A stretch of DNA of 27,178 nt from JAVBNJ01 sp031551625 (GCA_031551625.1 JAVBNJ010000117.1:1-27178); one strand, 5' to 3'. Shown: positions 15,283 through 23,821, counted from the stretch's first letter. Notes: generated from the sequence alone by a model not told the origin. Made by a program: numbers and translations.

Positions 15283-16203
15283 TTATTGCTCGTTAAGTTG
15301 ATCTACTTCTGCTGCATAAAGATTCTTTATTTCGTCGTCGGTCAAAGCTTTGTCATAGATGCGTACCTCATCCAAGTTTCCTTTAAAAAATCCCAACATC
15401 CACGATTCTGAAGCTGTCCCTAAAGCGTTCTTTTCAAATACGCCAAAGTACAATTTTGTCATATTAATGAATTTCAAATCGCCCAACAGCGGTTGCGGAG
15501 AGCCATCGCCAGGAACAGCATCACCATAACGTACTTGGTTCGTCAAGTATTTACCATTCGAGAAAATCCTGTAAGCAGACGAGTCAGCATTGTATTCAAT
15601 AGCATAATGGAACCATTTGTCTTTCGGGAAGTCAGGCTCTTCCAGGCCCCACCATTCTTGTCCTTTCCAAGGCATACGATCGCTATACAAGAAGTTTTTA
15701 ATACACAAGTTAGCATCAGGGTTTTCCGTAGTATTTCTATCTTGCAATCCTACATAAATACTACCCATATTAGCATCACCACCATTCAATTGAATCCAAG
15801 GCATTGTGCCGGGACCTGCACCAGCTACCAGTTGCGGAGATTTTACCCACATAGCAATTGTATAACTTTTAGCATTGGTAAATTTGTTAATTGTAGCTGT
15901 GGGCAAGTTATACGAGCCATAGGCGTTATTACCTCCTTGATATGCCTGTCCTCTACGTCCTGCAACAAATGTAGCATTGGTAACACTGCCTGTGTTATTT
16001 GTTACTTTTTCTGTTACACTTCCATCAAAGGGGAAATAAGCAATCAGGTTTGCTGTAGCAACCGTAGAAGGGTCTAACTTGTCGCCACCGGGAGTCGGAT
16101 CCGGGTCTTTATCCTTTTTACACGATCCGAAAGACATACTCAATCCGGTACACACTAAAGCCGCAACTAATAATGCGCTTACTTTTTTTAGATTTTTTTT
16201 CAT
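15283..16203 (-). CDS. LamG-domain lipoprotein, probable surface glycan-binding protein
   Basis: 306 aa. Signal peptide with lipobox FGSC (Cys28), then a Lys/Asp/Pro-rich linker (KKDKDPDPTPGGD) of the kind seen in surface-exposed Bacteroides lipoproteins. Residues about 50-300 form a LamG/concanavalin-A-like jelly roll (NLIAYFPFDGSV, YTIAMWVKSP, WFHYAIEYN, LDEVRIYDKALTDDEI). No catalytic glutamate pair of GH16 type is evident, so binding rather than hydrolysis is expected. It occupies the position after susC/susD where SusE/SusF-type glycan-binding proteins sit, 57 bases after susD. The substrate is presumably the same glucan. The related fold inserted in the phosphatase-like gene at 8246-9904 may bind the same polymer. 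Confidence 0.82.
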   Translation of the reverse strand: MKKNLKKVSALLVAALVCTGLSMSFGSCKKDKDPDPTPGGDKLDPSTVATANLIAYFPFDGSVTEKVTNNTGSVTNATFVAGRRGQAYQGGNNAYGSYNLPTATINKFTNAKSYTIAMWVKSPQLVAGAGPGTMPWIQLNGGDANMGSIYVGLQDRNTTENPDANLCIKNFLYSDRMPWKGQEWWGLEEPDFPKDKWFHYAIEYNADSSAYRIFSNGKYLTNQVRYGDAVPGDGSPQPLLGDLKFINMTKLYFGVFEKNALGTASESWMLGFFKGNLDEVRIYDKALTDDEIKNLYAAEVDQLNEQ

Positions 16204-16260
16204 AACTTTTTTGAGTTTTTAGTTAATTTATTTTTATGGATTGTTTATCAATCTTCATTT

Positions 16261-17739
16261 TTAATAGCCCGGGTTCTGCACCAGAGTTAAATTTACTTGC
16301 ATTTGGTTGGCCGGAATGGGGTACACCTCGTTTTTACCTGCTGTAAACCCATTCCCACTTAGCTCACCAACAGCTTTTCCTGTACGTACCAAATCAAAGA
16401 AACGGTCTTCTTCCATTGCCAATTCGGCATGCCGTTCATTCAATATGTCGTCTATTGTGTAGCCTCCGGGCGTTGATAAACCCACCCGCACACGTACTTT
16501 ATTCACTGCTTCGTCTTTGCTCATATCCACCGGCACAGCGGCTCCGCGCGCCAATGCTTCGGCATGCATCAACAACACATCGGCATAACGAAGGATACGT
16601 ATATTATAGTCAAAGCCATACCCATTATAATTCCATTTATTTTCGCTCGACGGGGTAAATACTTTCCCGTTGTAGTATTCGTTCGGACAAGTGGCCAATA
16701 TCGTATCTCCTTCAAATCTCGTGCCACGTTGCATAAGTATCACTTTGGCACGTTCGGTGTCGCCACGACCATTAAAGAATGCGACTAAACGATTGCTGGG
16801 TGTACAAAATCCCCATCCCTGCATGTTACTGGGGCGATTGTTGCGCGGACCTTGCACAAAAGCATATTCAATATATGGTGCAGCGCCGGTACTTTGTCCA
16901 AGTGTCGAACTCTGGATTTCGAATAATGACTCGCGGCTGTTTTCGCCATCGGAGCGGAACACTGTACGGTAAGCGGGCAGCAGGTCATAACGGCCCGATT
17001 TGATAATTTCATTCGTATAGTATGTCACCGAGTCGTACTCGCCCATGTACAGGTGTACTTTGGCTTTTATGGCCATCGCCGTGTACTTGGTAATGCGGCC
17101 TGCCCATTCTTTGGTATATGCCTCGGGCAATATAGCCACTGCTTCGCGCAAGTCTTTTTGGATAAACGCATAAGTTTGTGTTTTCTCGGACTGGGGAATC
17201 TTTGCCAGTTGGTCGGCTGTGTACAACGTATCCACAATAGGCACGCGGCCAAAAGCACGCACCAAATTGAAGTAGGAATAGGCACGTATCGTTTTGGCCT
17301 CTGCTTGGCATTGGCGGGCATAGAGTTTATTCTCGGGTAACGTTTGCGCTTCCACAAACAGCGGCATTTGCGCTATAGCGAAGTTGGCCGCACTTACAAT
17401 ACCATAGTAAGCCACCCACAACTCGTTAATAAGCCCATTGCTGGGAGTGTAGGTAAAATTATCTATTTCGCGCATCGTCGGATTATCGTCGGGAGTGCTG
17501 CCTTTGTCGGCATCGTCGCCGGCAATTTCGAACAAGCCTATATAGTTGAAGCCATGGGCACCGTTGTTACGCATCGAAGCGTAGGTGGCACTTACCGACA
17601 GGAAAATATTTTCGGGTTTCGTATAATCCACTCCCTCCGCCGGGCTGGAGCCTTCGGGGCGGTCGTCCAGAAAATCGGAACACGAGAACACGGTTGCTAA
17701 TCCGGCAATTGCTACAAAAATATATTTTATCGTTTTCAT
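16261..17739 (-). CDS. RagB/SusD-family outer-membrane glycan-binding lipoprotein
   Basis: 492 aa. The start is set at 17739 (MKTIKYIFVAIAG, lipobox VFSC), supported by AAGGAG (17753-17748) eight bases upstream. An ATG at 17760 overlapping the susC stop would add seven residues ahead of the signal. Family features are CSDFLDDRPEG after the lipobox, TPR-like helices with LYARQCQAEAKTIRAYSYFNLVRAFGRVP, the late block DILNERHAELAMEEDRFFDLVRTG, and the C-terminal YPIPANQ...NPGY. It caps the SusC barrel and captures oligosaccharides at the cell surface. It is co-transcribed with susC, the genes abutting with the intervening SD over about 20 bases. Substrate inferred from downstream GH144/GH3 enzymes. 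Confidence 0.95.
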   Translation of the reverse strand: MKTIKYIFVAIAGLATVFSCSDFLDDRPEGSSPAEGVDYTKPENIFLSVSATYASMRNNGAHGFNYIGLFEIAGDDADKGSTPDDNPTMREIDNFTYTPSNGLINELWVAYYGIVSAANFAIAQMPLFVEAQTLPENKLYARQCQAEAKTIRAYSYFNLVRAFGRVPIVDTLYTADQLAKIPQSEKTQTYAFIQKDLREAVAILPEAYTKEWAGRITKYTAMAIKAKVHLYMGEYDSVTYYTNEIIKSGRYDLLPAYRTVFRSDGENSRESLFEIQSSTLGQSTGAAPYIEYAFVQGPRNNRPSNMQGWGFCTPSNRLVAFFNGRGDTERAKVILMQRGTRFEGDTILATCPNEYYNGKVFTPSSENKWNYNGYGFDYNIRILRYADVLLMHAEALARGAAVPVDMSKDEAVNKVRVRVGLSTPGGYTIDDILNERHAELAMEEDRFFDLVRTGKAVGELSGNGFTAGKNEVYPIPANQMQVNLTLVQNPGY

Positions 17740-17747
17740 AATCGTTA

Positions 17748-17753
17748 CTCCTT
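17748..17753 (-). promoter_or_regulatory. Shine-Dalgarno AAGGAG deciding the susD start
   Basis: AAGGAG on the minus strand lies 8 bases upstream of the ATG at 17739 and directly after the susC stop. Strong SD sequences are uncommon in Bacteroidota, so this one supports the shorter reading of susD. Confidence 0.6.
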
Positions 17754-17759
17754 CTGCCA

Positions 17760-20700
17760 TTAAAAATTAAATTTGAGTCCCAATGAGTAGATCGACTGCA
17801 TGGGATACACACTATTGTCTATTCCTGTAGCAGTGGGCGATCCGCCTACCTCGGGCGTAAAGCCATTGTAGCCGAACAGGGTAAACGGACGTTGCGCCGA
17901 TACATAGACGCGCAATTTCGAGATGTATTTAATCTTATCGAACGTATAGCCCGCTTGCACATTCTGGATACGCAGGTAGGAACCATCTTCTACAAAGAAC
18001 GAGTTGGGATTCTGTACTGCCGAGCTATTGTAGGCTTCGGCCGACGGGTAGGTATTCGACGAACCACTACCATCCCAATGGTTTTTGTAAAAGTCCTGAT
18101 CGTAGTTACCATCGGCATACACGTCGCGATTGAGTCGTTTGGCATTCAAAATTTTATTGCCTACCTGGCCTTGCAAGGTCAGTCCGAAATCCCAGTTGCC
18201 ATAGTTGAATCCGAAATCCAAACCACCCATCAGCCACGGGATGGGGCTACCGAGATATTGCTTATCGTTATCATCAATTTTATTATTGCCATCGGTGTCC
18301 TCGTAACGGAAATAACCTTTGTCGCGCATCAATGGCTTTACAGGGTCGAGCAATGCCTCTTTTTCAGTTTGATATACGCCGATTACTTTGTAGCCATAGA
18401 ATGAACCAATCGGGTGCCCTACGGCAGTGCGGGTAGCATAGCCCCCACGAACCGATGCGCCGGCAATGTATTCTTTACCTTCGAGCTTCAATACTTCGTT
18501 GTGAATAGTGGTGAGGTTAAGTCCGATATTGTATGAAAATTTATCGTTTTTCTTCTCTGCCCAACGGATTGTAAACTCTGCCCCTGCATTCAATATCTTG
18601 CCGTTGTTAGACAACAAGTCGGCTACCCCACCGCCACTCGCCACCGGCGCTGTGAATACCACGTTGTCGGTCACACGGTAGTAACCGTCTATTTCGCCCG
18701 TGAGGCGGCCTTGCAGGCACGAGTAGTCAACCCCCAAATCGTATTCGGTAACTACTTCCCACTTCAGGTAATTTTGATACACGGTTTGCGCACCCACACC
18801 ATCTACCAACCTATCGCCAAACACGGCAGAGGTACCCACACTGCGGGTTCCGACAATTACCGTCGAATTGCCGGGAATATTGTCGTTGCCCAACATCCCC
18901 CAACTGGCACGGATTTTTAGGAAGTCGAAGAATTTTTGGTTCTCCATGAATTTTTCTTTGGTGAGTACCCAACCCAAGCCCAATGAGGGGAAGAAGCCCC
19001 ATTTGTCCTGGTATTTCGAGCTGGCATCGGCACGGAAAGTAAACGATGCCAAATATTTTTCATCGTAACTGTAGGTGGCGCGCATGAATGCAGACAAGCC
19101 GTTGTACGAAAATCCACCATCGTCGGTATTGCGATCTTTGTACGAACCGTTCTTCAAATACTTTGCTTTATCATCATCGCCCGGCACACCCACCGCAGAG
19201 CCCCATAAGTTGTTCATCTTTTCCATGCGGGTCGATTGTCCCAAGAGTACGGTAAACGAATGCGCATCAATCCTGTCGGTATAAGTAAGCAAGTTGTCAA
19301 TGATTTGTTTTGTACGGTTTTCAAAGGTTTCCGTCAGCGACGATTGTTTCTGTCCTTGCGAGCCGCCAATGAAATACTCCGGCACATACACCTTTCGTTC
19401 CAGCGATGTGTAGTCCTGGTTATACGACACGCGGAAATTAAGTTTCTGGTCAATAATATTGAAATCGGCAAAAATAGAAAACAGAAATATTTTTCCTTTT
19501 TCTTTATTGTCATTGTAGTAAAGGTATCCCATCGGATTGCCATAGGAGTTACCGAACCCATAGTTTTGCGGCGAATCAAATTTTTCGGGATAAGCCAGCG
19601 TGTTATTTTCGTTGTACACCGGATATACCGGCGCATTCACATAAGCTTGGCGTAAGGAGTTTTCGTCGGCTGTCAGTTTTGTGTAGTTAGACACGATGGT
19701 ATTAGCACCTAACTTCAGCCAGTTGGTAACCTTTTGTTCAAAGCGGCCACGCAAGTTGTAGCGTTGATAACTGTTGTCGGCATTGAGAATCCCGTCTTGC
19801 CCGAAATAGTTAAACCCTAACGAATAGCCGGTTGTTTCGGTCGCTCCCGATACGTCGAGGCTATGGTTTTGCATAAATGCATTCCGCAGCAATTGGTCAT
19901 ACCAGTCGGTGCTCGTCGGGAAATCCTCAGCCCGCTTGGGAACGTAGCCTGATGTATTCTCGTTGGCTTTGTTCACCAGTTCCACATATTGATTTTTATC
20001 GGTTACCATCGGCATCACATTCACGGGTGTTTGCAAAGCTACGTAGCCGTCGTAAGTAATAACTGGCTTACCACCCACTCCTTTTTTAGTAGTGATGAGC
20101 ACTACCCCGTTGGCAGCCCGCACTCCATATATGGCCGATGCCGAAGCATCTTTCAGCACATTCATGCTTTCAATATCGCTGGAGCTCAAAAAGTCAATGT
20201 TATCAACAAAAGCACCGTCTACCACATAAAGCGGCTTCGTCGTTTCGTCGCCCATCGAGCCAACTCCGCGTATCCTGATAGAAGCCCCTGCCCCTGGTGC
20301 ACCGCCATTGATAACCTGTACACCGGCCACTTTTCCTTGCAAAGCCTGCGCGGCGTTCGACGATATTTGTTTACTCAACTCTTCTCCCTTTATCACGGCA
20401 ATAGGCGCCGTAAGGTCTTTTGCTTTTTGCGAACCATAACCCACCACCACGACCTCGTCGAGGAGTTGCCCCGTTACCATGGTAACATTTATATTTGTTC
20501 GGCCATTCACCGGTTCCCTCACGGAAGTGTATCCGACAGAAGAAAACTCCAGAGTAGCATCCGGAGCTACAGAAATAGAATAATTTCCATCCAAATCTGC
20601 CGAAACAGCAGTTTTAGTCCCTTTCACAAGCACTGTGGCGTAAGGCACCGTTTGTCCGGTTTCATCAATAACCCGACCCGATACGGTTATACGTTCCTGT

Positions 20701-20807
20701 GCGAAAACCGGAAGCGTAAGTAGGCAACATACGAGTAACAAGCTTAAATTTTTCAGCCGGAAAATTTTTCTTGGCAAGTCACATTTAGAAGTTAGTAAGT
20801 CTTTCAT
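17760..20807 (-). CDS. SusC/RagA-family TonB-dependent outer-membrane transporter
   Basis: 1015 aa from the ATG at 20807; an in-frame ATG at 20855 would add 16 residues and place the start upstream of the predicted promoter. Signal peptide ends PVFAQ. Then comes a carboxypeptidase-regulatory-like domain (ITVSGRVIDETGQTVPYATVLVKG), a TonB-box region DEVVVVGYG, the plug with IRIRGVGSMG, PLYVVDG and the SusC signature YGVRAANGVVLITTKKG, and a 22-strand-type barrel ending with Phe (LKFNF). No STN domain is present, so it is not of the sigma/anti-sigma-coupled type. It imports glucan oligosaccharides with SusD. First gene of the PUL operon; a promoter is visible at 20835-20865. Confidence 0.95.
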   Translation of the reverse strand: MKDLLTSKCDLPRKIFRLKNLSLLLVCCLLTLPVFAQERITVSGRVIDETGQTVPYATVLVKGTKTAVSADLDGNYSISVAPDATLEFSSVGYTSVREPVNGRTNINVTMVTGQLLDEVVVVGYGSQKAKDLTAPIAVIKGEELSKQISSNAAQALQGKVAGVQVINGGAPGAGASIRIRGVGSMGDETTKPLYVVDGAFVDNIDFLSSSDIESMNVLKDASASAIYGVRAANGVVLITTKKGVGGKPVITYDGYVALQTPVNVMPMVTDKNQYVELVNKANENTSGYVPKRAEDFPTSTDWYDQLLRNAFMQNHSLDVSGATETTGYSLGFNYFGQDGILNADNSYQRYNLRGRFEQKVTNWLKLGANTIVSNYTKLTADENSLRQAYVNAPVYPVYNENNTLAYPEKFDSPQNYGFGNSYGNPMGYLYYNDNKEKGKIFLFSIFADFNIIDQKLNFRVSYNQDYTSLERKVYVPEYFIGGSQGQKQSSLTETFENRTKQIIDNLLTYTDRIDAHSFTVLLGQSTRMEKMNNLWGSAVGVPGDDDKAKYLKNGSYKDRNTDDGGFSYNGLSAFMRATYSYDEKYLASFTFRADASSKYQDKWGFFPSLGLGWVLTKEKFMENQKFFDFLKIRASWGMLGNDNIPGNSTVIVGTRSVGTSAVFGDRLVDGVGAQTVYQNYLKWEVVTEYDLGVDYSCLQGRLTGEIDGYYRVTDNVVFTAPVASGGGVADLLSNNGKILNAGAEFTIRWAEKKNDKFSYNIGLNLTTIHNEVLKLEGKEYIAGASVRGGYATRTAVGHPIGSFYGYKVIGVYQTEKEALLDPVKPLMRDKGYFRYEDTDGNNKIDDNDKQYLGSPIPWLMGGLDFGFNYGNWDFGLTLQGQVGNKILNAKRLNRDVYADGNYDQDFYKNHWDGSGSSNTYPSAEAYNSSAVQNPNSFFVEDGSYLRIQNVQAGYTFDKIKYISKLRVYVSAQRPFTLFGYNGFTPEVGGSPTATGIDNSVYPMQSIYSLGLKFNF

Positions 20808-20834
20808 TTTGTTAAAGTTTACAAAATACACTCG

Positions 20835-20865
20835 CAAATATACAAAATATTTCACGTTTCGCTAA
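20835..20865 (-). promoter_or_regulatory. PUL (susC) promoter, Bacteroidota type
   Basis: On the minus strand, TTAG (20865-20862), 19 bases, then TATATTTG (20842-20835). The -7 box is a perfect TAnnTTTG and the -33 element has one mismatch to TTTG at the canonical spacing. The predicted start lies about 20 bases before the ATG at 20807, giving a short leader. Confidence 0.65.
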
Positions 20866-20867
20866 TT

Positions 20868-20898
20868 TTTTTCATTTTCAATAAAAATTGTATTTTCG
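20868..20898 (+). promoter_or_regulatory. Candidate divergent promoter of the symporter gene
   Basis: TTTT (20868-20871), 19 bases, then TATTTTCG (20891-20898), each one mismatch from TTTG and TAnnTTTG. It starts three bases from the -33 element of the susC promoter, so both divergent promoters share a 112-base intergenic region. Confidence 0.4.
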
Positions 20899-20919
20899 TT
20901 CCACCAAAACTTAAGATTT

Positions 20920-22143
20920 ATGAATGCTAAAATCAAAAAAATCTGTACCGATCTCGGATTCCTCATCATTGTTGCAATGGTGTTGGGTTGTGTTGCCGGT
21001 TACTTGCTAGGCAATAGTGCCAAAGCCCTCGAACCGTTGGGAACACTGTTTATCCAGCTCATTAAAATGCTGGTAGTACCGCTGATTTTTATTTCTATCC
21101 TATCCGGTTCGTTATCATTGGGCGCTACCAAGAAAGCCGGAAAAATTGCACTGTACACCTTATTGTTCATCGCTATCACATCGTTTTTAGCCGGTGCGCT
21201 GGCAGCCGTAATCGGCGTGTGGTTCAAGCCGGGCAGTGGCATCTCGCCCGAAATCGTAGCTGCATATACAGGGCATACAAACCTAACAGCCTCTACTGCT
21301 AACACCACCGGCTTCTGGGATACGTTACTGGATATAGTTCCCAGCAATCCTATAGAATCGCTGGTAAATGCCAATATCCTGCAAATTATTTTCTTCTCGA
21401 TGTTCGTAGGCTTTGGTATCGGCACTATTGCCACAGATAAAAAACAACTAATAACTTCGTTTATCGACGGCTTGCTCGATGCGTTGATCTGGTGTATCCG
21501 CGTGGTAATGTGGACGGCCCCGGTAGGTGTGTTTGCCCTCATGGCTTCGGCAGTAGGTACTATGGGGTTTGAAATTTTCGGCAGCTTAGCCAAACTCCTA
21601 TGCCTTGATTTGGTAGCCGTGTTCATCATCGGATTAGGAATGTACCCGCTGTGCATACAATTCCTGTCGAATATTTCCGTTCCGCATTTCCTCCGGGCCA
21701 TGTTGAAACCGCAAATGGTTGCGCTATCCACCTCATCGTCGTTAGCTACATTGGCTGTAAACATGGAAACCTGTGAGCAGGATTTGAAGATAAGCAAAGA
21801 AACAACCTCGTTTGTAGTACCATTGGGCGCCACTATCAATATGACGGGCAATGTGATTTACTATGTACTTGCCGCCATTTTCTTTTCCCAGTTTTACGGT
21901 ATGGATTTATCGTTCGGCGCATATGCTGCAATTGTAGTTACAGCTGTATTCAGTGCCATAGGACAGGCGGGCGTACCGGGCCCCACATTCACCCTCTTTG
22001 CCGTGTTCATTGCAGGCGGTATTCCGCTCGAGGGTATCGGCATCCTCTTTGCCGTCGATCGCTTGTTCGATATGATTCGTACCGTGCTCAACATTACCGG
22101 CGATGCCTGTTGTGCAGCAGTAGTTGATAGGTTGGCAAAATAA
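20920..22143 (+). CDS. Dicarboxylate/amino acid:cation symporter (SDF/DAACS family)
   Basis: 407 aa integral membrane transporter of the Glt/DctA fold. Helical hairpin 1 carries the serine-rich STSSSLATLAVNME (270-283), hairpin 2 GQAGVPGPT (349-356), and TM8 DMIRTVLNITGD (384-395). D384, R387, N391 and D395 correspond to GltPh D394, R397, N401 and D405, so an acidic amino acid or dicarboxylate substrate is likely. The TM7 motif NMDGT, a sodium-site hallmark, is changed to NMTGN (307-311), which may alter ion coupling. It is divergent from the PUL and separated from patatin by a bidirectional hairpin terminator. A role in the PUL is not implied by its family. Confidence 0.92.
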   Translation: MNAKIKKICTDLGFLIIVAMVLGCVAGYLLGNSAKALEPLGTLFIQLIKMLVVPLIFISILSGSLSLGATKKAGKIALYTLLFIAITSFLAGALAAVIGVWFKPGSGISPEIVAAYTGHTNLTASTANTTGFWDTLLDIVPSNPIESLVNANILQIIFFSMFVGFGIGTIATDKKQLITSFIDGLLDALIWCIRVVMWTAPVGVFALMASAVGTMGFEIFGSLAKLLCLDLVAVFIIGLGMYPLCIQFLSNISVPHFLRAMLKPQMVALSTSSSLATLAVNMETCEQDLKISKETTSFVVPLGATINMTGNVIYYVLAAIFFSQFYGMDLSFGAYAAIVVTAVFSAIGQAGVPGPTFTLFAVFIAGGIPLEGIGILFAVDRLFDMIRTVLNITGDACCAAVVDRLAK

Positions 22144-22150
22144 TTTGACA

Positions 22151-22189
22151 AAACCTTACAGGGCTTTGCTTCTTAGCTCTGTGAGGTTT
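22151..22189. terminator. Bidirectional hairpin terminator
   Basis: AAACCTTACAGGGCT (22151-22165) pairs with AGCTCTGTGAGGTTT (22175-22189), counting two G-U wobbles, around a 9-base loop, followed by TATTTT. It lies between the convergent symporter and patatin genes. The AAACCTNACAGG arm is also a dispersed repeat type in Bacteroidota. Confidence 0.7.
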
Positions 22190-22211
22190 ATTTTCGTGTA
22201 AAAATTGGGAT

Positions 22212-22982
22212 TTACCTCACAAATCCTTTCAGCGCTTTCATTGCCGCCTCGTAACCGGGTTCGGCAATTTCTTTAGCACGGGTAAAGTCTATAAATTTGT
22301 ATTGCTTCACATCGGGTTCAATGAACACATCGCATAGATGTGCCTGTTGCACACCTTGCGCACGAATGAACAGAAAAAATAATTGTCCGGCAATTTGTGC
22401 AATGTTCTTCAGTTTCGGGTCAGATACTTCGGGTTCCACATGCATGCCTATTATCCGGTTGCACTCATTGTGGATGGCGCGCGCCGGGAAATTATCGAGT
22501 ACACCGCCATCAACATATTCTTCTCCATCAATAGTTACCGGTGGAAACATAATCGGCACACTGGCCGAAGCAATAACCTTGTCGATCAACGTACCGGAAC
22601 GGAAATGTGTTATTTCTCCTCTTGAAAGATTGGTAGCCGCCACTACCAATGGTTTTTGCAACTCTTCGAAAGTAGAGGCGCGCAATGCCGAACTCAATAA
22701 TTTTTCGGGCCATGTCATTTGCAATAATCCTTTTGTCGGCAAATGCATGGTAGCAAATTTCTTGAATTTAATCTTTTCCGTCAGCCGGATTATCGCATCC
22801 GACGTGTAGCCATCGGCATACAGCGCACCCACCAATGCACCCATGCTGGTACCGGCCACAATATCGGGCTTAATACCGAGTTCTTCGAGCGCCCGTATCA
22901 AGCCAATGTGTGCATAGCCCCATGCTCCACCTCCGCTCAATACTAACCCCAGCTTGTATTTTTTTCGTTTTTCGGTCATCAC
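22212..22982 (-). CDS. Patatin-like phospholipase/esterase (RssA/NTE type)
   Basis: 256 aa, no signal peptide or membrane span, so probably cytoplasmic. The oxyanion-hole motif SGGGAWGYAHIG is at 16-27, the nucleophile elbow GTSMG at 44-48 (Ser46), and the dyad Asp158 in DGGVLDN. It hydrolyses acyl esters of phospholipids or lysophospholipids; the natural substrate of this single-domain group is not established. It lies downstream of sdhC on the same strand, but a strong terminator (23005-23037) separates them. Start at 22982; the second Met is equally possible and changes one residue. Confidence 0.92.
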   Translation of the reverse strand: MMTEKRKKYKLGLVLSGGGAWGYAHIGLIRALEELGIKPDIVAGTSMGALVGALYADGYTSDAIIRLTEKIKFKKFATMHLPTKGLLQMTWPEKLLSSALRASTFEELQKPLVVAATNLSRGEITHFRSGTLIDKVIASASVPIMFPPVTIDGEEYVDGGVLDNFPARAIHNECNRIIGMHVEPEVSDPKLKNIAQIAGQLFFLFIRAQGVQQAHLCDVFIEPDVKQYKFIDFTRAKEIAEPGYEAAMKALKGFVR

Positions 22983-23004
22983 TGCTTTATTTTATCTAAA
23001 CAAA

Positions 23005-23037
23005 ATACCGGATACCAACGCTGTCAGTATCCGGTAT
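23005..23037 (-). terminator. Rho-independent terminator of sdhC
   Basis: ATACCGGATAC (23005-23015) and GTATCCGGTAT (23027-23037) form a perfect 11-bp stem with an 11-base loop. On the minus strand it is followed by TTTTGTTTAG. It lies 18 bases after the sdhC stop and makes sdhC monocistronic. Confidence 0.85.
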
Positions 23038-23055
23038 CCTTATTCTTCGATTTAT

Positions 23056-23718
23056 TTATTTATCCAATCCGAACAAAAAGAATAACGGAATGATTGCAAA
23101 ACCAACAGCAATTACCGTGGCATAAATTTTGGCAACACATTGCAGGCGCGGCAACCATTTGTTGTTATTTACCCCAATCGACTGGAACGCGCTCCAGAAG
23201 CCGTGTGTAAGGTGGAACCACAAAGCCACAAACCATACAATGTAGATAACCACGTAAAGCGGATCGCGGAACAAATCGGTCACCAATGTATAAGGGTCAT
23301 GATTAGGATCTGCGCCTACGAAATGGGCGAATTGCATTTTCGACCAGAAATTAATCAGGTGGATTCCAATGAAGCCTAAAACTATTAAGCCCAGCACAAA
23401 CATATTACGCGAAGCCCATGACGACGCAGCGCCTTTGTTGGTTACCGCATAGCGTTCGCTGCCGCGTGCGCGCATATTTTGATACGTAAGCAGAATGGCA
23501 TAGATAATGTGCACAAAAAAACCTAATGCTAACACCGGCACCATGATTTTAATAATGGGGTTGGTGTCCATAAAGTAGCAGGCTGCATTGTAAGCTTCCT
23601 GGCCGAACAATGTAAGTAAATTGATGACCAAGTGTACGCACAGGAATACCATAAGGAAAAATCCGCTTACACTCATAATGAGTTTTTTTCCGATCGATGA
23701 AGTGAAAATATTTGCCAT
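23056..23718 (-). CDS. sdhC: Succinate dehydrogenase/fumarate reductase cytochrome b subunit
   Basis: 220 aa, five TM helices, of the b558-type single-anchor cytochrome subunit used in Bacteroidota. Candidate haem-ligand histidines are H29, H70, H120 and H169/H172, consistent with a di-haem protein. It anchors the flavoprotein and iron-sulfur subunits to the inner membrane and exchanges electrons with menaquinone in fumarate respiration or succinate oxidation. The sdhA and sdhB genes that normally follow are absent: the gene ends in a terminator and the next gene is a patatin. A perfect Bacteroidota promoter precedes it. Start at 23718 gives the family N-terminus with FTSSIGKKLIMSVSG. Confidence 0.93.
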   Translation of the reverse strand: MANIFTSSIGKKLIMSVSGFFLMVFLCVHLVINLLTLFGQEAYNAACYFMDTNPIIKIMVPVLALGFFVHIIYAILLTYQNMRARGSERYAVTNKGAASSWASRNMFVLGLIVLGFIGIHLINFWSKMQFAHFVGADPNHDPYTLVTDLFRDPLYVVIYIVWFVALWFHLTHGFWSAFQSIGVNNNKWLPRLQCVAKIYATVIAVGFAIIPLFFLFGLDK

Positions 23719-23759
23719 AGTAAGTTAAAATTTCTCTCCTGTTTTTTTTAAATTGTCCG

Positions 23760-23791
23760 CAAAGATAGCCTTTTTTTAATAGCTAAACAAA
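23760..23791 (-). promoter_or_regulatory. sdhC promoter, Bacteroidota type
   Basis: On the minus strand, TTTG (23791-23788), 20 bases, then TATCTTTG (23767-23760). Both boxes match the consensus exactly. The predicted start lies about 35-40 bases before the sdhC ATG. Confidence 0.75.
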
Positions 23792-23821
23792 TTTGCGAAA
23801 AAATTTCAGGGTCCGGTATGC

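Noticed and set aside
19989..20723. Plus-strand open frame of 244 codons
   Set aside because: Antisense to the plug region of susC; His/Arg-rich translation typical of a shadow frame.
20808..20855. Longer start for susC
   Set aside because: The extra codons would include the predicted -7 box, and the Met at 20807 gives a normal signal peptide region.
21000..21851. Minus-strand open frame of 283 codons
   Set aside because: Antisense shadow of the symporter gene, low-complexity translation with no domain.
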